DNA of 62,416 nucleotides from JAYEIA01 sp964472505 (GTDB taxonomy: Bacteria > Bacteroidota > Bacteroidia > Bacteroidales > JAADGE01): the NCBI GenBank assembly GCA_964472505.1, contig CAYYQW010000017.1, positions 1 to 62,416 on the forward strand. Reading direction: 5' to 3'. Shown here piece after piece: positions 41,372-48,960 of this stretch (positions are counted from its first letter, which is position 1; every line of letters starts with the position of its first letter). The notes beneath the pieces were generated by a model. The model worked only from the letters and a program-made list of their open reading frames with translations. It made no database searches and was not told the origin of the DNA. The position numbers were made by a program, and so were the translations under genes.

Positions 41372-44206
41372 ATGAAACAATTAATATTGCTTTCGGCAAT
41401 TATTTCGACCTTATTATATATACCATATAGCGCCGATGCACAAAGGCACTATAAAAGTTTATATCCGGAACTTCAAGACAGTTTGTATTTTGAAACCATA
41501 ATGGACTTGGAACAACAGCAGAAATACGATTCTATGGTAATGATGGCCGATGAGGTTTTCGATACATATTACGACAAAGACAATCCGAATCAGGCTGTGT
41601 TTTTATTTTTCAGCTGTGTGCATCGTCCGACGGGCTCAACGCTAAATAAACGTGTCATGCCCATGATTGATGAAAAGCTTAACAAGCTCAGAGCCGAAAC
41701 GGATACCATGAACGTGCATTTCGCCAATCTGCTGCAGCTTAAAGGTTTTGGATACAAATATCAGTACCGTATGAATGAAGCCATGAAATATTACCGCCAA
41801 ACCGAAGCCCTGTTTAATATGCTTGATGCTCCTGTTTTGCTCAAAATGGGTTTGTACCAGAGCATGGGCTCGTCGCTCATTAATTTAAAACGCTACTATG
41901 AAGCCTACAGCTATCTAAAAAATACCTTACCGGCTTTTAAAAGTCAAAACTTATTGCATGACTTGGCATACAGTTATCTCGAAATTGCACGCGCCATGTC
42001 GGCCAACAACCAAATCATCTTGGCTTATGAATACAATAAAAAAGCCCATGAAGTTGTTTCAAAGAACTTTCCGCACAGTTATAATAATGTAGTGATTTCG
42101 AATAATTTGACAGATAACTGCATAAAGATCGAAAAACTTGACGAAGCGCTTTATTATTCACATTTTGCCGACAGTGTAATGAAAGCCAATGATTATACCG
42201 ATAATTTACACATGGTTTATTTTTCAATATTGGCCAACCGAGGAATAATACACAGAAAAAGCGGCGAATATGATAAAGCCGATAAATATTTCAGGGAATT
42301 AGAAAATCAAGTCATTAAATACACCGGCGCCAAAAGTCCTATTTTGCCGGATGTATATTCAGAATTTGTGTATAATTATTTGGAAAGCGAACAAGCCGAT
42401 TCAGCCATTTTTTATATTGAAAAAATACAGCGTATAAAACCCGATGATGAAAAATATTATTCCGAGCTGGCCAAAGCATACTCATTGAAAAATGAGTATG
42501 ATAAAGCCATTTCTGCTTTGCGGAAAATACAGCCGGATGAAAAATCAGCAGAATATAATTTTGATAATTTTAATACTCAAATTTCTTTGGCTTCCCTTTA
42601 CAAAGAAAAATACAAAAAGGACAATCAATCGGTTTTTCTTGACAGCATTCTGTATTATGTTGCATCAGCCGACCGGCTGATTAGTGCCCACCGCAATGCC
42701 CTGCTGATTGGGGCCGATGATGAAGCTTTAGCGGAAAAGTATCATAACTTGGCAGAAATCGGCTTGTTTGCAGCTTATGAGCTCAAAGAGCAAAACCGAG
42801 AAACACATGAGGAAACACTGCGCTTAATATCAACCGCAACCGCTTTTAAGTTAAACACCGAAGCCGGTAATTTACGTGATTTTGATTTGGATGTAAATCT
42901 GCAATTAGAACTTAGGCAAAAAATACGTGCCATTGAAAACCAACTTTTGGCTATGGATGAAAAAGCCGATGCCGAGTTACGCAACCAAAAAGAACAAGAA
43001 CTTTTTGAAACCCGAATCGATGCCTTTGAGCTGTCTTATCGTCTGCAAAGTGGAGATAAGCGCAAGCAGAATCCGACGGATTTTAGCAAAGCATCATACA
43101 CTGACATACAAAATCAATTGGGGGAAAAAGAAGCTCTGGTGGCTTACTTTATGGAGAAAGACTATCTTTACAGCCTAAGCATCAGACAAAATAAAACCGG
43201 TTTCAACCGGCACAAAACCGGGGATGATTTTCCGATACTTCTTAACCGTTTTTACAGAAAAATAAAAACATCAGCTGCCGATTTTGACGAAACATCAGCC
43301 GAATTATACGATATTCTCATAAAGCCTATTGAGGACGAATTAAAGAATACAAAAAAAATTAGCTTTATTCCGGACGGTACGCTTAACCGAATTCCTTTTG
43401 AAGCCTTAGTGAAATCGGAAAGAAATAAGTCCGTTTATTTAATTGAAAATCAAGCTGTTTCATATCAATACTCCGTGCCGCTCTGGTTAAAAAGCAGGCA
43501 GGCAAGAAAAAAAGCATTAAGCTTTACAGGTTTTGCTCCGGTGTTTTTGTCGGATAATACGCGCGAGAATGAAAAACTGATAAGCTATTCCGAAACCATG
43601 CGCGACGCCTATGCCGACATGCAGTCCGGTGAAAAGCTTAAGCCTTTGCCTTATTCCGAAGAAGAAGTAAAAGCCGTAAAAAAGCTGTTCGACCAAAAGG
43701 CTTTGCCCGGCAGATTGTTTCTGCATGAAGCAGCCACGGAAAAAAACCTGAAAGAGAATGCCGAACAAAGCAGCGTAATACACATTGCCACGCATGGTAT
43801 TTCGTCTTACGAAAACCCGGAACTTTCCGGATTGTTTTTCCAAAAAGAAGCCAATCCCGAAGATATCACCAATGACGGATTTATGTATGCCGATGAGATA
43901 TACATGCTAAATTTAGACGCCGACTTGGTGGTTCTGAGCGCCTGTAAATCAGCGGCCGGACAAATAAGGCCGGGAGAAGGCGTAATGGCATTGCCGCGGC
44001 CCTTTATTTTTCTGGATGTTCCGAATTTAGTGGCTTCTTTGTGGAAAATTCACGATGAGAAGACCAAAAATATGATGGTTGATTTTTACAGCGAAGTTTT
44101 AAACGGACAGGATTATGCCCAAGCGCTCAGAACAGCCAAAGTAAAAAGTATGGGTCGGGGTAATTTGCCAAGCGACTGGGCAGCACTTATTCTCATAGGA
44201 CGATAA
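41372..44206 (+). CDS. Secreted CHAT-domain (caspase-like) TPR protein
   Basis: 944 residues. Residues 1-24 are a signal peptide ending in ADAQ. Residues ~40-450 are TPR repeats. A coiled region (~460-600) follows, with the CHAT peptidase domain at ~610-944. The His-Cys dyad is His808 in HIATHG and Cys858 in VLSACKSA, followed by PGEGVMALPRPF and VASLWKIHDE. CHAT proteins are caspase/separase-like proteases. Most well-known CHAT effectors are cytosolic, whereas this one carries an export signal, so it would act in the periplasm or outside. The next gene also encodes a small secreted protein. Target unknown. Confidence 0.87.
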   Translation: MKQLILLSAIISTLLYIPYSADAQRHYKSLYPELQDSLYFETIMDLEQQQKYDSMVMMADEVFDTYYDKDNPNQAVFLFFSCVHRPTGSTLNKRVMPMIDEKLNKLRAETDTMNVHFANLLQLKGFGYKYQYRMNEAMKYYRQTEALFNMLDAPVLLKMGLYQSMGSSLINLKRYYEAYSYLKNTLPAFKSQNLLHDLAYSYLEIARAMSANNQIILAYEYNKKAHEVVSKNFPHSYNNVVISNNLTDNCIKIEKLDEALYYSHFADSVMKANDYTDNLHMVYFSILANRGIIHRKSGEYDKADKYFRELENQVIKYTGAKSPILPDVYSEFVYNYLESEQADSAIFYIEKIQRIKPDDEKYYSELAKAYSLKNEYDKAISALRKIQPDEKSAEYNFDNFNTQISLASLYKEKYKKDNQSVFLDSILYYVASADRLISAHRNALLIGADDEALAEKYHNLAEIGLFAAYELKEQNRETHEETLRLISTATAFKLNTEAGNLRDFDLDVNLQLELRQKIRAIENQLLAMDEKADAELRNQKEQELFETRIDAFELSYRLQSGDKRKQNPTDFSKASYTDIQNQLGEKEALVAYFMEKDYLYSLSIRQNKTGFNRHKTGDDFPILLNRFYRKIKTSAADFDETSAELYDILIKPIEDELKNTKKISFIPDGTLNRIPFEALVKSERNKSVYLIENQAVSYQYSVPLWLKSRQARKKALSFTGFAPVFLSDNTRENEKLISYSETMRDAYADMQSGEKLKPLPYSEEEVKAVKKLFDQKALPGRLFLHEAATEKNLKENAEQSSVIHIATHGISSYENPELSGLFFQKEANPEDITNDGFMYADEIYMLNLDADLVVLSACKSAAGQIRPGEGVMALPRPFIFLDVPNLVASLWKIHDEKTKNMMVDFYSEVLNGQDYAQALRTAKVKSMGRGNLPSDWAALILIGR

Positions 44207-44213
44207 AACAAGC

Positions 44214-44244
44214 TTGAAAATTTAAGCGAAAAAGATTATCTTTA
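44214..44244 (+). promoter_or_regulatory. Possible promoter for the small secreted protein
   Basis: TTG (44214-44216), 20 bases, TATCTTTA (44237-44244). The last base of the -7 box differs from consensus. The predicted leader is about 65 bases. Confidence 0.4.
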
Positions 44245-44316
44245 CAAACAATAAAATTAAACCGTTTTGGCCGGGATTATTATAGTTCCCTTGGTCAATA
44301 AACCAAAACAAATCGT

Positions 44317-44817
44317 ATGAAGCTAAGTTTTCTAAAAGCATCGGCAGCTGTCATTTTAATAATGTGCTTAACGGCCGGCAAAAGTTTTGCGCAGATAGAC
44401 AATGTGTATGCGGCATTGCTGCTAAAACCCGGGCATGTTTATCTCTCGTCTAATCAGCTCAAAATTAATGCCGAGAAAGCCCATATCACTAAAAGCGTAT
44501 CTTTGGAAAAAAACACACGCTATGCATTTAGTGTCTGGGCTAAAGAAGATTTCCGAAATCATGTGGACATGAAGCTTTTTAACCAAGACGACAGTCTTTT
44601 AGCATGTATGAATCCGGCTTACCAAAGTTCTAAAGGCGTGCGCTATTTTTATTATGTCCCGGATGAATCGGGTTTATACAATATCACCTTTAGCTTGCAT
44701 AAAAAAAACATTAATTCGGATGTTTATCTGATACAAGGCTTATTTTTTACCGAAACGGAGTTGCAAGAAGGCAAAGGCGACAAAAAATACATGTCTCCTT
44801 TTTGCCGAAATAAGTAA
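44317..44817 (+). CDS. Small secreted protein of unknown function
   Basis: 166 residues with a clear signal peptide (1-25, SFAQ). I do not recognise the family. The mature part is beta-rich: a segment like a carbohydrate-binding or lectin-like sandwich (VSLEKNTRYAFSVWAKE, GLYNITFSLHKK). It has two cysteines, at ~108 and near the C terminus (SPFCRNK). It lies 110 bases after the CHAT-protein gene on the same strand and may be its partner or substrate. It ends one base before the murB stop on the opposite strand, leaving no room for a separate terminator. Confidence 0.72.
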   Translation: MKLSFLKASAAVILIMCLTAGKSFAQIDNVYAALLLKPGHVYLSSNQLKINAEKAHITKSVSLEKNTRYAFSVWAKEDFRNHVDMKLFNQDDSLLACMNPAYQSSKGVRYFYYVPDESGLYNITFSLHKKNINSDVYLIQGLFFTETELQEGKGDKKYMSPFCRNK

Positions 44818-44818
44818 T

Positions 44819-45829
44819 TTAAAAAATTCGCACTTCCGGTTCCAGCTCGATGCCGAATTGTTCTCGGATTTTGGATTGTATCATTTCAGCCAGTTCTAAA
44901 ATGTCTTTACCGCCGGCTTTGTTATGATTAATCAAAACCAAGGCCTGCTTGTTATGCACGCCGGCACGTTGGGTTCGATACCCTTTAAAGCCGGCTGTGT
45001 CAATCAACTGTCCGGCAGCTAACTTAAGATTCCCGTCGGGCAAATCATAGGAAACCAATTGCGGATAAGTTTTTTTCAACTGCTCAAACTGAGCGGGATT
45101 TACCACAGGGTTTTTAAAAAAGCTGCCGGCATTCGGAATTTCATCCGGTTCGGGCAATTTGCTTTTACGTATGGCAATAATTATTGCTCTTAAATTCTTT
45201 AAATTCAATTCGGGATATTTTTTTGCTTCTTCGGCAATGCTTCCGTAATTTATTACAAGTTCAGATTTTTTTTTCATTACAAAATCTACGGCAGTAATAA
45301 TGAAGCGGTCTTTATAGTTTGTTTTAAAAATGCTGTCCCGATACTCAAAGCGGCATTCCTCATTTGAGAATTCACAAAATAGTTTTGTTTTCGTATCAAA
45401 AGCATGAACGCGCCAAATAATGTCTTTAACTTCAACTCCGTAAGCGCCTATGTTCTGAACCGGAGCTGCACCCACCGTTCCCGGGATGTATGAGAGATTC
45501 TCGGCTCCGTATAAATTTCGTTCAATGCAATATTGCACAAAATCGTCCCAAGACTCACCGGCCTCTGCCCTTAAATACACAGAATCCGTATCTTCATTCA
45601 ATTTTTTAATACCTTTATTATTCATCCGAATAATAATACCCTTAAAATCACCGGCAAACAATAAGTTACTGCCTTCGCCCACAGTTAAAATTTTTCGGGC
45701 AGCTATGTTTTGTGCTTCAAACAATACAGGGAGTTCCGATGCTTCGGAAATATTAAAAAAATCATCGGCGAAAACCTCGACGGCAAATGTATGATGATTT
45801 TTCAGGTTATAGTTAGTAAAATGTTCCAT
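44819..45829 (-). CDS. murB: UDP-N-acetylenolpyruvoylglucosamine reductase
   Basis: Peptidoglycan precursor enzyme (UDP-GlcNAc-enolpyruvate to UDP-MurNAc), FAD-dependent, 336 residues from the ATG at 45829. The upstream ORF extension starts with a non-ATG codon and lacks family similarity. Motifs are SYIPGTVGAAPVQNIGAYG (FAD site), FEYRDSIFK (catalytic Arg), AGSFFKNPVV (proton-donor Ser) and the C-terminal LEPEVRIF (Glu). This is the short-loop type I-like form. Confidence 0.93.
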   Translation of the reverse strand: MEHFTNYNLKNHHTFAVEVFADDFFNISEASELPVLFEAQNIAARKILTVGEGSNLLFAGDFKGIIIRMNNKGIKKLNEDTDSVYLRAEAGESWDDFVQYCIERNLYGAENLSYIPGTVGAAPVQNIGAYGVEVKDIIWRVHAFDTKTKLFCEFSNEECRFEYRDSIFKTNYKDRFIITAVDFVMKKKSELVINYGSIAEEAKKYPELNLKNLRAIIIAIRKSKLPEPDEIPNAGSFFKNPVVNPAQFEQLKKTYPQLVSYDLPDGNLKLAAGQLIDTAGFKGYRTQRAGVHNKQALVLINHNKAGGKDILELAEMIQSKIREQFGIELEPEVRIF

Positions 45830-45900
45830 TAAACATGATTGTTTGGGTTCTGCCGAAACTTGCAAAACCGCCTGTGTGAAAAAATGAAATTATTTAGAAA

Positions 45901-46467
45901 TTAAATATCGGAATCAACACTTACTTTAATTACAAAGTATTGCTGTTTTTTGTCTAAAGGCAGGAAGTGGTATTCTATGGGGTGATTGGTTTTACGGGCA
46001 ATATCAATGAGCCCCAAACCGGCACCGCCTTTTTTTGAAACACGCCCTTTGCGCAATTGGTCTTTATACATCTTATTGAGCTGTTCTACGGCAGCAGAAT
46101 TAACGGTATCAAGCGCATCGGAAAGTGCGGGAATATCTTCATTGAGAATTTTATTAGCCGTGATGATGTAATAGGCATTTTCATCTTTCCCGAGTATAAA
46201 CATGCCTTTGGTAATATTAATTTCATGGAAAAGAGAACCGGAATGTTTGGTAAGATTTTGCAATATTTCAATAACGGAATGGTTCAAGCGGCGTTTAACT
46301 TTACCGGAGGCTCCGCTTCGTTCTGTTTCATCTTCGGTGAGCGCCGAAAACATCTTTATAATCTTATGATTAAAACTTCCCAAGTAAATTAAACTAATAC
46401 CTTTATCTTCAAAACTTTCGTATAGTTTTAGAAGCGCTCCCGTGAATTGAATGTCTGTTTTATCCAT
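45901..46467 (-). CDS. SiaB-like serine kinase (GHKL-fold)
   Basis: 188 residues from the ATG at 46467. A longer reading frame to 46566 adds a hydrophobic stretch, but the promoter 27 bases upstream of 46467 makes the short form more likely. The N-box-like VIEILQNLTKH and G-box-like GGAGLGLIDIARK are the ATP-binding motifs of SiaB/DUF6272-type kinases. By family such kinases phosphorylate a SiaC-type protein, which a SpoIIE/PP2C phosphatase reverses. Two such phosphatases are in this window, but no SiaC is seen. It lies 71 bases upstream of murB on the same strand. Confidence 0.8.
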   Translation of the reverse strand: MDKTDIQFTGALLKLYESFEDKGISLIYLGSFNHKIIKMFSALTEDETERSGASGKVKRRLNHSVIEILQNLTKHSGSLFHEINITKGMFILGKDENAYYIITANKILNEDIPALSDALDTVNSAAVEQLNKMYKDQLRKGRVSKKGGAGLGLIDIARKTNHPIEYHFLPLDKKQQYFVIKVSVDSDI

Positions 46468-46493
46468 TAAAAAAGAGATTGCAAAGATTTTTA

Positions 46494-46523
46494 TAAAGAT
46501 ATAAAAAAAAAACAGAATGCCAA
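46494..46523 (-). promoter_or_regulatory. Promoter of SiaB-like gene
   Basis: The minus strand has TTG (46523-46521), 19 bases, then TATCTTTA (46501-46494). It supports the translation start at 46467. Confidence 0.5.
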
Positions 46524-46623
46524 TGCCCTCGTAAAAAATATGCCGTTTAAGAAAATTTTTGGCCAATTATCGGGAAGCCGATTTCTGAATACTTGGGTTT
46601 TATAACTGCACATTAAATATATA

Positions 46624-46655
46624 TTTTGCAAAAAAACCGGAATACGATACTTTTG
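46624..46655 (+). promoter_or_regulatory. Promoter of O-antigen-ligase-like gene
   Basis: TTTTG (46624-46628), 19 bases, TACTTTTG (46648-46655). The ATG at 46664 is only 8 bases after the -7 box, so the predicted 5' leader is nearly absent. Confidence 0.68.
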
Positions 46656-46663
46656 AGGCCATT

Positions 46664-47947
46664 ATGAATAGCAGGATTCATCAAACTCTCAAAAGGAAAC
46701 ACATTAGCTTGCTGTGCGCAGCAGTTCTTGTGCTGTTAATGCCTTTCACCCGAACGGCACTCCCGTGGGTGCTTGTATGCTGGCTTGCTGCATTGATTAT
46801 CGAAAAAGCCTATTTGAAAAATCCTTTTAGGTTCCTGCCGTCTCAGTCGGCTCGTTATGCATTTTATGCATTTTCGGGAATTTATCTTTTACTATTAATG
46901 AGCTTAATCGTTAGTACAGAAATCAATGACGGTATAAAACAGCTCACCCAAAGTTTGTCGCTTTTAATTATTCCCATAATGGTGCTATACTCAAGTGATG
47001 TTTTAAGAAAAAACAGAACATTAATTCTTCGCAGTTTCATTGCCGGTGTGTCATTGGCAGCAGTGCTTTGTATATTTTTTTCTTTTTTTGCTTATATAAA
47101 TACCGGGGGCGGTTTACAGTTGAATGAAATTAATGCGGAGCGATTTAATGAATATTTTTATTATCGTAATTTTTCCTATTATGCCCATCCGGCCTATTTT
47201 TCATTATTTCTAAACATTTCTCTTGTTTTCTTATTTTTCGACTCCGGACTTACAAACACCAAACGACGATTAATATCAGCAAAAATTTCTCTATGTTTGC
47301 TTCATATTGCGGCAATCTATTTTTTATCCTCACGCGCCGGTTTAATAACGCTGTTTATCAGTTTGATTTTTTTGGCTATATTTTTAATAAAATCCATAAA
47401 CAAAAAACGCTATAAAATATTTACTTTTTCGGTGTTGCTTATACTCATAGCAATGAGTGTATTTAATCCGAGAGTTTATCCTAAATTGCAACAGGCTCAT
47501 CAGTATTTCTTCCAAGCTAATAATAATAAACAGGAAGCTACACCCAGTCGCATAGCTATATGGAAATCGGCATGGCTGGCTGCTGAAAAAAACTTATTAA
47601 CCGGAAATGGAATTGGAACTGAAAAATATTTAATCGGACATAACTATAAACCTGAAAAATACTTATCGGTCAATGCTCATAACCAATTCTTGGATTACAC
47701 TGTGAGTGCCGGCATATTCACCGGCTTGCTTCTTACTCTGCAAATGATTTTTGGCTTAATAACTGCTGTAAGAAAAGAACAATTAGCTTTTGTATTGTTT
47801 ATTATTTACATGGGAATCAATCTTTTATTTGAATCCATGCTGTATCGTTTATTGGGTGTTGTATTTTACAGCTTTTTCTTTAGCTTCTTCTTGATAATGC
47901 CGCACTCGAAAAAACGGCAAATAAAACAAACGCCCGACGGCAATTAG
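46664..47947 (+). CDS. O-antigen ligase/Wzy-like polymerase
   Basis: 427-residue inner-membrane protein with about 11 helices. A Wzy_C-like region with SRAGLITLF and the long periplasmic loop containing NAHNQFLDYTVSAG is typical of WaaL/Wzy-type enzymes that transfer or polymerise O-antigen or exopolysaccharide. It does not lie in a large glycan cluster. The opposite-strand gene at 47984-48850 encodes a Wzz-like protein, and the two share a terminator. Confidence 0.83.
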   Translation: MNSRIHQTLKRKHISLLCAAVLVLLMPFTRTALPWVLVCWLAALIIEKAYLKNPFRFLPSQSARYAFYAFSGIYLLLLMSLIVSTEINDGIKQLTQSLSLLIIPIMVLYSSDVLRKNRTLILRSFIAGVSLAAVLCIFFSFFAYINTGGGLQLNEINAERFNEYFYYRNFSYYAHPAYFSLFLNISLVFLFFDSGLTNTKRRLISAKISLCLLHIAAIYFLSSRAGLITLFISLIFLAIFLIKSINKKRYKIFTFSVLLILIAMSVFNPRVYPKLQQAHQYFFQANNNKQEATPSRIAIWKSAWLAAEKNLLTGNGIGTEKYLIGHNYKPEKYLSVNAHNQFLDYTVSAGIFTGLLLTLQMIFGLITAVRKEQLAFVLFIIYMGINLLFESMLYRLLGVVFYSFFFSFFLIMPHSKKRQIKQTPDGN

Positions 47948-47966
47948 CAAGTCGAGCGTTTAATTT
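47928..47966. terminator. Terminator between convergent O-antigen genes
   Basis: AAACGC-CGAC (47928-47938) pairs with GTCG-GCGTTT (47951-47961) with one mismatch, followed by AATTTTT. The hairpin overlaps the stop codon of the ligase gene. T runs on both sides suggest use in both directions. Confidence 0.75.
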
Positions 47967-47983
47967 TTGGAACTGTTCTATTT

Positions 47984-48850
47984 TTACTGTTCTCTTTTTT
48001 TGGCAAGGACTGAAATATCTCTCAGAAAAATATAAGCAAAACCAACTATTAGAAAAAGAAACACAAAAATCACTACATTCTTAATTAAACCGTTTTTATT
48101 TTGGTGAGAAGGCGTAAAACCGGTTAATACCGTGAAAGCTGTGAATTCATAGAGAAATTTTTCATATTTTGCTTTCTGAACAAGTAAATCAATTTTTTCG
48201 GAATGAAGCGATTTTTCAGCAGTAATAACTATGGTCTGCGGCATTTTTTCGCTCATTTCTTTTTGCCTGATCTCAATATTTTCCACCTCATGCTCAATAC
48301 CGGCTATAATTTTTCGGGTAGCCTTTTTCATAATTTGGGTTTTCTCAGCCAAAAAAACATCCTTGCGAATACCTTTTGTAAGTCCCTGCTCCAATTGGGC
48401 AAGAATACTGTTATCGTTTACCTCAACGGTAACTTCCAAATAGTCATTGGCTCGCACATTTTTCTCCATGGGCGTTCCGGCTATCGGATACATAAAGTTT
48501 ACCTCTATGGATGTAAGCAGCTCTAAACTGTCTTTAGGAATCCCTAATTCCTCGGACAGATATTTATAGTTTCCTTTCTCCAAGGCTGTGGCATAGCTGC
48601 GTATTTTGTTTGCTGCCAATTCGGAAGAATAATAAACGGGTCTGTCCTCTCTTTCAGTCTGGTAATCAATATCTCTGTCCACTTTTGCAATGGCGGTAAG
48701 TTTTGATTCATAAACCGGATCAGCCAGAAAATATCTGACCACTCCAATGAGCAATCCCGCTAAAAAGAAAGCAGAAAGCACTTTATAGTTAACTTTAAAA
48801 AAGAGATAAATTCTTACGAATAAGTCCTGAAAAGTAATTTCTTTTGACAT
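47984..48850 (-). CDS. Wzz-like chain-length determinant
   Basis: 288 residues with two membrane helices, about 23-42 and 258-278, flanking a periplasmic domain with a coiled coil (~165-215). This is the polysaccharide co-polymerase layout. SKLTAIAKVDRDIDYQ follows the first helix, as in Wzz proteins. It has no tyrosine-kinase domain. It is transcribed toward the ligase gene. The assignment rests on topology and family pattern. Confidence 0.78.
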   Translation of the reverse strand: MSKEITFQDLFVRIYLFFKVNYKVLSAFFLAGLLIGVVRYFLADPVYESKLTAIAKVDRDIDYQTEREDRPVYYSSELAANKIRSYATALEKGNYKYLSEELGIPKDSLELLTSIEVNFMYPIAGTPMEKNVRANDYLEVTVEVNDNSILAQLEQGLTKGIRKDVFLAEKTQIMKKATRKIIAGIEHEVENIEIRQKEMSEKMPQTIVITAEKSLHSEKIDLLVQKAKYEKFLYEFTAFTVLTGFTPSHQNKNGLIKNVVIFVFLFLIVGFAYIFLRDISVLAKKREQ

Positions 48851-48960
48851 GTGTATATTTATTTAAAGACCACAAAAAAAGCAAAAATTTTTATAAAAAT
48901 GAAAAAAAGATACAACAAGTTTTTCATATTAGCTTCTTTGGGTTACTTTTCAGTTTGAAT

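Noticed and set aside
41372..44817. CHAT protein as part of a CRISPR-linked or gasdermin defence system
   Set aside because: It carries an export signal, and no gasdermin, Csm/Cmr or TPR-CHAT CRISPR partner is near.
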